This document shows positions 11,977 through 25,245 of a DNA stretch of 64,000 nt, one piece after another. The notes beneath the pieces were generated by a model. That model worked only from the letters and a program-made list of their open reading frames with translations. It had not been told where the DNA came from and did not search any database. Source of the stretch: Seriola aureovittata (Eukaryota > Chordata > Actinopteri > Carangiformes > Carangidae); contig NC_079364.1 of the NCBI RefSeq assembly GCF_021018895.1, positions 31,038,201 to 31,102,200 on the forward strand. The letters are read 5' to 3'. Each line of letters begins with the position of its first letter. Within the stretch, counting starts at the first letter, position 1. Made by a program: the position numbers and the translations under genes.

Positions 11977-13626
11977 CTGGAAGAGAGACTGTGGACACAC
12001 ATAATACAGACATTGTTTATGTGATAAATTTTTATCTTACATAGCTGATTAAGTCTTCAGTCTCCAAAAGGAATACCTCCCCAATACCTGGTGTGGTTGA
12101 TGTAAAAACAAAGGTGGTTGGAGTCTGGTTGGTTGTAGTAGTGGTGGCAGTAGGCATTCGTGTTGTTGGTGTTGGTTCTGGGCATGGGTGTGAACTCCTG
12201 TCAATGGTACCATTCTTCCCACACACTGCTGTGATGCAGTTACCATGTCCATCTGTTGTGTTATAGATGGTTTCGCCATGGAGATATTTCGTTCCATTAT
12301 ATGTGCAAGTACAGGCTGTAAAAAGAGAGGAGATGTATTATTGACATATTGACCTAACCTACCCTAGTATGTATTTTTAAAACCTACAATCTCTCCAATT
12401 CTTTGTATACCTTGGACATCGTAATGGCATGTGATGGTCATTGAACTGCATGTACTTCAAAAGAAAAAAAACATGATATACATGGTTAGTTCTGACTTTC
12501 CTTTTCATTTCATTTGAAGCTGCCACAAAGCTACAGTATATTACCTCCATTGGAACATGCAAGACATGCAAGACCTACCAGGTATGACAATTTTCAGTTG
12601 TTGGCACTTTGTCACCATTATCATAGTGTCGCCCCTCGTTATCATAGCATCCACATTGTTCTTTTAAAACACATGTCATTGTATCCTCATCAAAGTAGGG
12701 CTGAGCAGAAGGACATTTTGGATAGCAACCTAATTAAAAAACAAACAGTTGTTCATACACTAGAACATACAGGTTTTTTCAAATGCAAGTGTAACAAATA
12801 CAACCAATGTAGAAAAGAAAATTGATGTGTTCAATAGTCAGTCTTGAATTTTCAGTTTAATTTGATTAGCAGATTAGGCCAAATTATAAAAAAAAACGTA
12901 TCTACCTTCTAATGGAGGTATCTGTGTAGAGCAGCTGCCTGAAGGGTTCCTGCAGGTTTTCATACAAGGAGATCCACATGGCATGTAGTGCCATTCGCAT
13001 TCACCAGGGGGATTGTAGTAATCACAGAAGATCGCTGAAAAAAGATAATAAAATGTATTCAGTATTTTCATGTTGTAGACTGGACTATTCAGTGAGCTTA
13101 CTGATGATTTTAGATGTGTGCTTGTACATAGCCTTATTTTTCCCTTTATACTAGACAGACCTGCTACCTTGTCCATAAACCAGAGCATTTCAATATTGAT
13201 CTCAATTACCTTGAAAAAGACCTTTTTTGTAATAACTATTTCCATTTAATTTTCATATGAAATGAGCTCTACCTCAGAGAGGTGGTAACATTGATTCTTA
13301 ATAGAAGAGAATTACACTGGCTATTCAATTTGCAAATGTTATCCCCCAAAGGACTGAATGACGGGATTCCATGGCATGTCATGCTCTAAGAAATCTAGGT
13401 ACTTTATAAATCTATCTAAGGCACACTTCCGCTACCAATACTTCATACGATTACATATTTTGAATGACTTATGAAAGCTGCAAAGCCTATGTTTTCGTTC
13501 AATAGATTTCAAATACAGGAAATAATTTTTTAAGATTTGATTATATATTGTGATGTCTAACTTGTTTTTTATAGATATAGTTTTTCTCTTCCTTATATAT
13601 ATATATATACATACAGTATATATATA

Positions 13627-13676
<50 letters not shown>

Positions 13677-13729
13677 GCATATATGCATATGTATATCTAT
13701 AAATACATATGTATATCTACAAGGAAGAG

Positions 13730-13766
<37 letters not shown>

Positions 13767-16700
13767 CCCTTTCCAAAAAATTAGAATATCATGGAAAAGT
13801 TGTTTAATTTCCATAATTCCATTCAAAAAGTTAAACTTTCATAGATTATAGATTCAGGGCTCACAATTTAAACGATTTCAAGTATTTATTTGTTTATTTT
13901 TTACATAATTTGGGCTTCTAGCTCATAAAACCCACAAAAACAGGAATTCAAAAAATTAGAATACTGTGAAGAAATCAGACCAAATTTTGCAGGGCATGAA
14001 TTTTTTAAACTGAGTGTTTTAAACTGAGTTCGGTTCAATATGGGGAAGACTGCAGACATGACAACTGGCCAGAAGACCATCATTGATACCCTCCATAGGA
14101 TGGTTAAGCCACAAAAGTTCATAGCTAAGGAGGCTGGCTGTTCACAGAGTGCTGTGTCCAAGCATATCAATGGAAAGTCTAGTGGAAGGGCAAAATGTGG
14201 CAGGAGAAGATGCACCAGCAAAAGAGATGACCGTGGGCTTCAGCGGATTATCAAACAGAGAAGATTCAAGAATCTGGCAGAGATGGCGGGAGTCACAGCT
14301 TCAAAAACCACCACATTCCGACGCATCCGGGAGATGGGCTACAACTGTCGGGTTCCTTGTGTCAAGCCACTTCTGAACCTGAGCCAACGTAGGAAGCGTC
14401 TCAACTGGGCCAAGGAGAAGAAGGACTGGACCGTTGGCAAGTGGTCCAAGGTCCTCTTTTCCGATGAAAGTAAAGTGTGCCTTTCATTCGGGAATCAAGG
14501 TCCAAGGGTTTGGAGGAAGACGGGTGAGGAACAGAACCCAAGCTGCTTGAGGTCCAGTGTGAAATATCCACAGTCAGTCATGATTTGGGGTGCAATGTCC
14601 GGTGCAGGTGTTGGTAAACTCAGCTTTCTTAAATCCAAGGTCACCGCAACAGTCTACCAGAATGTTTTAGAGGACTTCATGATTCCTTCTGCTGAGGATC
14701 TGTATGGAGATGCAGATTTCATCTTCCAGCAGGACCTGGCCCCTTCCCATACTGCCAGAAGCACCAAAACCTGGTTTGATGCCCATGCCATCACAGTGCT
14801 TGACTGGCCAGCCAACTCGCCGGACCTAAACCCCATTGAGAATCTATGGGGTATTCTCAAGAGGAAAATGAGGACCACCAGACCCAACAACAAAGAAGAG
14901 CTGACAGCAAGCATCAAGGAAATCTGGGCTTCCATAACTCCCAGGCAATGCCACAGGCTGATTGCCTCAATGCCACGTCGCATCGAGGCAGTGATTAAGG
15001 CAGAGGGATTCCCAACCAAGTATTGAAGATTGACATATCGTTTTGAAAGTACCATATTTTGATTGATTTGATGTGATCCTAATTTCTTTCTTTTTTTTCT
15101 GTAAAACTGAGAAGTAAATGGTGATTTCTTCACAGTATTTTAATTTTTTGAATTCCTGTTTTTGTGGGTTTTATGAGCTGGAAGCCCAAATTATGTAAAA
15201 ATAAACAAATAAATACTTGAAATCGTTTAAATTGTGGGCCTTGACTCTATAATCTATGAAAGTTTAACTTTTTGAATGGAATTATGGAAAATTAAACAAC
15301 TTTTCCATGATATTCTAATTTTTGGAAAGGGTCTGTATATATATATCAACCATTAGTTCCGAACATGTGATGATTGGTAGAGAGCTATTCCATGAGTGCT
15401 GATATAGAGTACAACAGCACTGGGACTTTTAACTACATGTATCACTCCACTTTAGAGGTGTTCTATTAACCGTTAATTAGCATTACATTAATGGTTGTTA
15501 TCTATCTTAGATAGCAACAAACTTTGCAAAGATGAAAATATTTCTAGAAATAACATTTGAATTAAATGATGTCTGGTTGTCAGAGGAGGCTGAAGGAACG
15601 TGTGTATATATACTTAAAATTAAGTCCAGGTTGCAATTTTATTTTGCTTAAAGTGGTACTGTCTTTTTAAAGGAACACAGAGCTCAAAATTACACAGTTA
15701 CACACACCTACACCCATTACAAAGGCAGCCTCAACCAGTGGCCACTGAAAAGCTCTAGGGCACCTCAGTGGTGTGGTAATCATGGAGGAAGAAGCATCCT
15801 GTGGTAAGTGATGAAAAGCCAGTTTCTCCAACCTCACACACACTACTACCCCAGTTTAAAATGAAAATGAGTAGTCCGTTTTGTGTTCAACTTTATTATC
15901 ACCATGGAAGTAGTATGCTTTGGAGTAGAATGAAAATTATTTTTAAATATAGTTTTCATTTTAATTTTGTTGCACCTCTACCTTTTTTCCTTGACATTCT
16001 TGTCAAGGCAGCTGATTCATAGTGCGAAGACCCTAGTACCAAGAGCACTGCATGATGCCATCCAGGCTTTCATTAATGAAAAATCAAAGTCCCTAGTATT
16101 GCTTTAGGACAGAGTTGAGAATAATTTTAACTTTGATTACAGAGAAACGGGTCAAGAAGCTTGACAAGATCTTCAACTGCAGTCTGCAAGATACAGCTGA
16201 TTTCATTTAAACATTCAGACATCAGACGTAGGCAGCAAATTCATGTGGCATGATCTCCCTTGATGATTAGATGTTTGAACAGGGTACGATATGGAGACCG
16301 CAAGGCACAAAACGTCACATGGCAGGTAGAGACCTCACACATCAAGTTGATCCATATGATGTTCTGCCAACTCCAATTTCTAGTCCTGGGGCAAGATTGA
16401 GGCACTGACGTGCACCCTTTGCCCAAGTTGGAGAACCTTGGAGCATCTCTTAAGAAGCTGCACAAAAGCTTCACTGGCACCACATGCTGAAAACAGTGTC
16501 AGAGCATGTTGTATCAGCCATGAATTGCTTTCACTTGAGCAAGTGAGCAGCCTTGACCACAGTTCAGGGTGTCTTAAGCCCCACTCATTACGGTGTGTGG
16601 ACCTGGACAGACATGCTGAAGTTCCCTGACACGATTACATCAATATCACAGCAGCCTGAACGGGTCCTGCTGCCAGAAGCTTCCAAGCCAAGCCATGTTT

Positions 16701-19700
16701 TTATCGGTGAATAATCTGAAGAGGAAACGTCCTATCGAATATGAGCCTGCAAGAAGGCACACGCCAAGAAGTCGAGAGTAGAGATATGGATGCTTGAAAG
16801 TGGGGTGCAGCAGATGAATGCACAGAGCAATTTTTTAGAGATTGTGATGGACAAATAATGACCCCAATTCCTTGAGTATATTGGTTTAGTTTCTCTCCAG
16901 ATGGGTTTTGAGCAGATGAGAGAAACAAACCAACAAGTAGTGAATCTACCAACAGCCCTATGTGAGTTTGGAAAGAGGAAAGGCATATACATGGGCTGCT
17001 GGGCTGTGCTTGTGAGAGCAGCTTAAGTCCAGGCTATTGTTGATTTCCCTTGGGTAAATGCAGATTTTAATGTCTTTCTTCATTCACCATCGATCAATCT
17101 GTTACAAAAAAATGTGAAACGCGTATGGGTTGAGGAGTGTCAGGAGGTTGTAGCTCAGATCTAGGCTATTTTGTTCAGTGGTGCTGAAAGCTCCAGACTT
17201 CAGCCTGCCATTTGCACCCTCTGTGGATGCATGTGATGTAGAGATCAAAGTAGTTGTCCTTCAGTCAGGCGAGGCCGGTTACACGAGACCAGTGCTATAA
17301 GGCTCAACAGATATCAACCAACGAGAGAGGCTTCAGCCTTAGTGTTGAGCGTAAAGCATTTTGAAATTCATGTTGCCAGTGTTGACTGGATGGTGATTTA
17401 CTCAGAAAAGGTCACAGTGACCTTGACCTTTGACCAACAAAATCTAATCAATTCATCCTTGTCCAAATAAATGTTTGTGCCAAATTTGAAGAAATTCCCT
17501 CAAGGTGTTACTGAGATATCACATTCATGAGAAAAGGACAGATGGAAAGACGCATGGACAACTTGAAAACATAATGCCTCCGGCCCTGGCTGTCTCCCGC
17601 ATGCAGGCATAAAAGGGAAGAAAAAAAAAACAGAAGCAATTCTGATGAGTTGATCTCAATCTCAAGAGGGCAGGTCTTACCTAATATGATGCTGCCCGAC
17701 GAGATACACAAGAAGGCAGCAAGAGTAGAGATAGGGATGCTTGAGAGAGCTGTGCTGCAGGTGAATGCCCAGAGCAACGTTTTGTTGCCACTATGATAGA
17801 CAGGGAATCATGACCCTCATTCCTGAAGTATTTTGGTGTAGTTTCTGCATCTGCACCAAATTCATCAACCTAAATGAAATGAAGCCAACACCCAGCTCCA
17901 TGTATGGCTGCTGACGTGAGAGGAACACCAACCTGTGAGCCAACCCGACCGAGCGAGACCAGCCATGCAGTTGATGGGGTGACACCATGGGGAGCATGTG
18001 GACAGATGATCAAGCTCATTCAGGCTTAGAATAAAGCCTTCACCCTTTTCTTGATGTATTGATATCCACAAGCAGATATATGAGATTTTTTAGCCACACT
18101 TTTAAGTGTTTGTTTTTTACTTTGTTACTAATGTAAAGTGTTTCAGCAACAGTTCGTTGCTGCTCAGCTGTTGATAAAGATTTGAGCACATAAACAGGAC
18201 TGAACTGAATGTAGTTAGCTGGGGAGGAAGACAGACATGAGGGAGGTGATGGGACACAGACTCACAGTGGGCCACAGCCTCCTTAACTGCGCTAATCACC
18301 ACAACTCAACTCTTTGTATCGCTACTTTTGGATGCACAAAGATAGAATTACTCATGAAGAAAGATTATTCGGATTCACAGATACTTACCGAATGATTCTG
18401 AGTTACTCAGGAACTACTCATTAATGATTCATTATCAGGTCATTCCTGATTTGTTTCTCATTTGCACAGCTCCATAGTAGCTATCCACATTGTTGTGGAG
18501 CATATTGTAAAGGGTTACCCCAAGAGGTATTTAGCTAAAAAAAAATTAGGGTACTTTTGGTTGACCTTATGAAGTCCTGATGTCTTGAAATTGTAATTTA
18601 GATCGTAAGAATTGTATGAACTGTATCCTGACTGAACTCAACAAGAAAAGTTTCTTCATGGTTACTTACGGCAGATTTTAGGGGTTCTCCATCGTACACA
18701 GACTCCAGCTTGATTACAGGATTCAGCGTAAGCGGCCACAGCAGTGCAGAAGCACTCGCAGTCTCCACCGGTGTCACAAGCACATGAGTCAAACACACAT
18801 GCTTCATAGAATGGAGAGGGATCCACCTGTGGTGTGTGATGATACAGTAATGAGTCAGGTGTTTATGAACACAAACAACACAAAATGCAGGAAAGGCACT
18901 GCTGCACTTCAACATTTACTGAACTCTGCACAGTTACTTACAATTACTTTCCAATTTAAGATTTTTGGACAGATCATATGAACAATTTATAGAAAATTTA
19001 ACATTGTTGGAGATTAAACTACTATTTAACTACCCAACAGTACAGAAAATAGTATGCTTCACCTCAGCTGGGTACAAATATTAAATGGCTACAAAAATGT
19101 GTATACATATAATATATTTTATATATTAATAATTATCAAATAATATACACCGCAATGAATATATAAATATATATGCATCCATGTATGTTGACACCTCATG
19201 TAGCATAAAAGGAACCATGTGCACTTGCAACCATGATTCAATGGTTTCAATGGATTCAAATCATATGATGTCTTCTTAACAAAGTTAACCTTTTGACCTG
19301 AAGGTGCAGGAGGAAAGTTCAGTCTAATGTGGTCTGAAAATGATTTTGATGATGGGAAATATGGCCTTGTGCCACTAGAGGAACATTCAGGAGTTCACCA
19401 CAATATTGGGATTCATTCGATGATGATAAAAGCGAATTACACGGCAACCTAACCATTTGTTTTTGACTTTTCATGGACAAGATACAGGAGAAAACTTTGA
19501 CTTGGTGAATGTAAAGGAATAACTAGGATCCGTTCATGGATGTCTGTCCAGCAGTTAACATATCTTGTTCTGAATCTCAACAATATCCTCACCATTAGAT
19601 CCCGCTGCTTACAGAGTAAAAACAGAATAAAAACTTCAACAACAAACTTGACTTCAACAACAACTTACAATGGAGTGGCAGGCAGAGAAGACGTTGCTCT

Positions 19701-20410
19701 GTATGATGCTGCACTGTTTCTGGGCCCACGACTGTCTGTATGGGTTGTTAGTGCAGGGGCTGGTGATGCTCTTAGCGTCGGGGCAGGTTGGTAAATCCTT
19801 CCAGCTGTTGCCAAACACCAGTGGGCTGACCACCACAGCGTGGCACCTCGTTGTGAAGTCATTATTTGCATTGCTGTCAAAGCTGCCACACAGCCCACAC
19901 ACATGACCCTGAAAAAGTTGAGCCCATATTATCATGTCATTAAACTTAAACATCAAAACAAAGCTTGTACTTTTTTCACATTAAAACCAAAACCTTACTT
20001 CACACACTCCAGCGTTACCTTATATTTTGGGCTGAGCTTGATGAACAAGCTGGTCTTCCTGTCCCACATGAGAATGAGTCCATTGTTGGCTTCAATTACC
20101 AGGTAGTTGCCCATAGTGCTGTAAGTGAATGGGACTGTTTCTTCATTTCCACCTGAAAGCAGCTGGTAGCGTCCCTCTGTTAGAACCAGGTGTGCACTCT
20201 AGATAAAAGAGCAGACACTGTGTCAGCAATTTAAACTGAGTCAGACAATATAGTTGTTTTTCTGAAATGGTTTTATATTGACTCTTTACCCCCAGGAAGA
20301 TCTTGATGGTCTTGGAGCAGGTGGTTCCTGTCGTTCCACACGGAACGTTCTCAGTGATCACTCTGAAGGTTCCATTACTCTGAGCACTGCCACAGTAGTC
20401 CTGAGAACGA

Positions 20411-20445
<35 letters not shown>

Positions 20446-20490
20446 CGCACATACACACACACACGCACATACACGCACACGCACACACAT

Positions 20491-20566
<76 letters not shown>

Positions 20567-20611
20567 CGCACATACACACACACACGCACATACACGCACA
20601 CGCACACACAT

Positions 20612-20684
<73 letters not shown>

Positions 20685-23600
20685 TATTGGTATTTAGATT
20701 CAGATTCAGATGACTTTATTACTCCCAAGAAGAGCAATTCCTTTGCAGTTTACCCAGTCCATACACACAAAACACTTACAAAATCCAGAAAAAACCCACA
20801 GGAAAATTAGTTAATGTCAGAGGCAACAGGTCAACATACATGGGTCAATACAAATAAAATAGATAAAATAGCACATTTTCTTATAATCCATACAGTGAAT
20901 CAATCAAATTTATACAAGTCTGAAAAGATAAAGTCAGTGAAGCCTGGAGCTCAAAGGTCAAGGTGCCTAACAAGCAGCGAGTGAAAAAAGGAAATAATAA
21001 TCACATTTAATGAACATATATTTGAGTTGTTGTGTATATTGAGTATCTGTCTCTACTTGCAGGCAACCACTCAAGGACATTCAAGGTAGGAAGTGCTGTA
21101 GGAAGTGCTTACAGTTTGTGATGTAGGTTTTACTATTTTGAATATGTGAAGGCTAATTCTTAGCTCTTGTGTGAAAGACTTCACTTCCATGATTCTGTTC
21201 ACCTGCTGTTCCTGTGCACATTCTTACCTGAGTGAGGATGTATTCACAGCTCCCGTCAAAGGTGAAGCGCTTCTGATCAAAAGTCATGTAGTGTCCAGCT
21301 CCATAGACGGAGCAGGTACTGTCACACTCATTGGTGGTGCAGCTCCATTTTCTATCTTTACATGTGCTGAGAAAAGATAGAGATTAGACGGAATTAGTTT
21401 TATAATAAAAGGCTTTTTGTATGTACATGTCAGTGACAGATGGGGCCGTAACCAAAGAAATTAAATGTTCTGCCTGTGATTCACTCACCAGGTGTTGCAG
21501 TCCACTCTGGTGGTCTCTCCAGGCTGGTAGGAGATGCCATTGTGAATACAGGGACAGGCCTCTGGATTGATGCAGCCTCCTTTACCATCAGAGACCTTCC
21601 CAACTGGACACATACAGCCAGAGGTGCAACCCGTGGTCACCTGGAGAGAAGATCAAATTTATAATCCGCAGTCACAGGTTTCATTTGTGCTCCAGGGAAA
21701 TGTTTAACTTTACCTCAGAACTCAGATTATCCGAATGTTTGCACTAGATATAAACATAAAAATCTGTTTCTGGATGTAAATTGTACTTCATGTTGGGGAA
21801 AAGGTGACTTACACAGGCCATGTCTAATGTGTTGCAGCTCTTCTCACACTCAGTTCCTCTTGCAGCTGGACCATTAGCAGAGCAGTTGAAGAACTCCATG
21901 GGAGAAACACAGGCCGCTGAAAAAAGACATGTCTGAAATTACTTTCCTGAATTTCTAAAATTCATCACCAATTTTTTTTTTTAATTCCCTAATTTAACAA
22001 TGTGCATTTTATGCCTTAATTAATGCTGCTTATTTTTATATTATTTTTACATTATTAAGACACAAATCAGTCAGGAGCTTTGCCTTTTCTATCAATTTTT
22101 CTCCACTTTCTGTTGCTGGGCCATATTCCAGGTTCCTGTTTACTGTATACTGTGGTAAACATCGCCCCCTGGTGGCTGGAAACACCACAGCTTTTGGAGC
22201 CATGGAGCAAGCATGGTGGTCTTGTATTCTAAAACAAAACCATAAAACTGTTTGGTGCGCATACATTTTTACCCCAAAATACCCAAATCAAAAGGAAGCA
22301 CACTGATTTAACCTCTGTGTAACAGAGAACTCTCAGCTTTATAGTTTCTGGTTCAACCAAACGCCACCTTGTTTGTACAACCTTTCATATTGAGATCACA
22401 GACGGTTACAGAATGATTTCCTCTTGTATCACCAGCTTATCAAATACTTACATTAGAGAAGTTAGAGAAAACATGGAGAAAATGTAGTTGCTTCTGATCA
22501 TGTGCCAGAGTCTTTAAACTACATAATGTTAAATTATAGTATTTGTTCTGCAAATTAAATATAAAGAGATTCCTGTCAGTCTGTCATGGCCAGACATGTA
22601 GTATAATTCTATTATGAGTATTATTACATACTCTTTCCTAGTCCACAGATCATGGACACCATTTTTCAGTAGCTAATGGTACTATCGGGAAGTAATGTAG
22701 CACTCACTTTTAGGCTGCTACTTCTGTATCATGTAACTTACTTGGTTGCGCACTAAACTGTCCAATGCAGACCAGTTTGCCCTCTTTGCAGGTGCTAGAG
22801 GAGAAATACAAAAAGACATATTAATACACATATATAACCTTGCAGCACATTGTTTAAACATGTAACAAAGAGTCAGAAATTTGAATTATGGTATGTTGAG
22901 AAACACACAAAATGCTTTTTCATGTATAAGTCAAACTCTAATGATATTCATGAATCTACTTCACATTTTAGTGCTTAAAACCATTAGGGACTAGAGCTGT
23001 AAGACTATGATTTGATAGATAATGTACACTCAAATCACATACAAATCACATGCAATATACAGTATAATTTTCATACCACATGATCCCATCCTTGTTGACA
23101 ACCTGTCCGGGAGGCACCACAGAGCCTTTGTCATAACAGGGACAGGCCTTAGCCGGGACACAGCTCCCAGAGTCATCCAGGTAGGTTCCCTCTGCACAGA
23201 CGCAGCCGTCAATTGGTGGGAAGGAGAAATGGCAGCTGAGATCTGTGGTGCCGAGGCAGCGACAGGTACGACCGCTGGATGTGATGTTGTAGGAGTAGAC
23301 CATGCTCCTTGGGCAGGAGGTGGCATATTTCCCTGAGGAGGTCAGAGCACAGAATCAGTGAAAAACGAGCTCAGTGATACAGTGTGCACAACAAGCTCCT
23401 GTATAGCTTTCCTCACTACTCACCACAGATGGTCTTCCTCCAGTTGCTGATCTGGATTCCTGCCGCTGCACAGGCATGGACGTATGAGGAGACTGCGGCG
23501 CACATGCAGTCTTCACTTTTCTCACAGTTACAGCTGTCATACATGCAGTTCTATGAGGGAGACATAACAAAGAATCAGCAGTGTGAGGTCACGTCACAGG

Positions 23601-25188
23601 TCTGGAGACAGACATATGTCAAAGCTGCCGCTGTGAGACTTACCTCTCTGTAAGAGTCAGGACTGATCTCTGAGTGACAGGGGGCAAACGCTCCCTGGGG
23701 ATCACTCAGCATGGAGCACCAGTGCATGGCGTACCTCTCTGTGGGTGACACACAAACGTCAGTCATCCTGATGAGCCCACAGTGATAACAGAGAACCTAA
23801 ATGAGTCATAACTACCATTGTCCAGACTGAGGCTGCAGGGATTCTCAAAGTTGCTCTTAACATCTGCGCAACCACCATGTGTCTTCCAGCTGTTGACAAA
23901 ACCAGCTGCTGTGGCATCTCGAACACCGCTGAGCTTAAGGAAGTCATCAGCTTGGTTACTGTTGAAGTTCCCACACAGGCCTGCAGGCAGACACCATCAC
24001 GTTAATGACAATAATACAATAATAACAATATAATGAATCATCTCTACACAGATCATTTTCGTGTACATACCACAAGTCTTGTCCTTGTAGTCACTGGTCA
24101 TTCTGATGTAGAGCTGCATGACTGGCTGCAGCTGCACCTCCAGCAGAACACCAACTGATGTCTGGACCAGCAGGTAGAAAGAAGATGCTCTGAAGGTGGA
24201 AATCCCAGCTGCAGGTTAAGACAAAGTTCTTTTATTACACTGCTGGAGGGGACGAGACAGGAGAAAACACTATTTGTCTGCCAATCTGGCCAGTGAATCA
24301 AACAATTAAAACATTTTAAAACTGAAATCTCTCATTATCTGCCTGCTGTCATTCCGTCTCAGCCAGAGACAAATGAAAATTCTGGATTTGCAGTAAATCT
24401 AGTGTCGTTGTTGGGGAGGTTTGTGTGGAAACAGCCTCTGGAATCAGATATTGCTTATACTGTTGATTTAAATACCTGAAAATACGAACATGGTCTTTTT
24501 TTAATTAACTTTATTTGATTTTTTTCCATATATATGACAGTCCTTGATACTGAGCTGTGGAGCTGAGACTGTGACCAAACATGGACACATGATGTCGCCA
24601 GTGGCAGCTTTTCATTCATCAGTAATGAGGTTCACCAGGAGAGTGTAACACAAGACACACACTACACACTACTAATGTCATAATTAGGAACTGAGAACTA
24701 CAATGAAGTATTTATCATTCAGCTAAACTGTTTGTGGTATACAGTACATTAAATAGGAAAACATACTGTAGCTTATAGTGTATATAACATAGTGTATTTT
24801 ATTTTTTACATGTAAGATGTAAGGCAGAGGAAGAGTGCAGTGTTTCTTACCAGCAGAAAATGGTAACTGAGCGTAGATGCCATTCACAAACACTTTGCCA
24901 TCAGGCTGGATGGTGATCACCTGCATATGAAAGGACACAAGGTGATGATGAAATCTTGTAACTGCGTGGACACAATATTCACAGTGATGGATTTATATAA
25001 CTCAGTCTAGTTCCAAGTCTGTAAGATTATTTTAACAGCATACTGAAATGAATATGGAAACCAATGATGATCAGAAATGTTACCAAGCAAAACAATAAAA
25101 TGTTTTCCTACAGTAATACAAATAATACTGAATAGATATGGAAGGAAAAAGATTATTATCTTCTGAAAAATGATAAAGATATAATTAA

Positions 25189-25245
<57 letters not shown>

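Noticed and set aside
14654..15133. 159-codon minus-strand open frame
   Set aside because: Antisense shadow of the intact Tc1 transposase and its right terminal repeat.
20143..20810. Cys/Val and His/Thr open frames of 60-180 codons
   Set aside because: Translation of a CA/TG microsatellite; no coding content beyond mucin exons 22 and 23.
23022..23336. Plus- and minus-strand open frames overlapping mucin exon 17
   Set aside because: Only the frame that splices in phase with exons 16 and 18 and carries the TIL cysteine pattern is kept.
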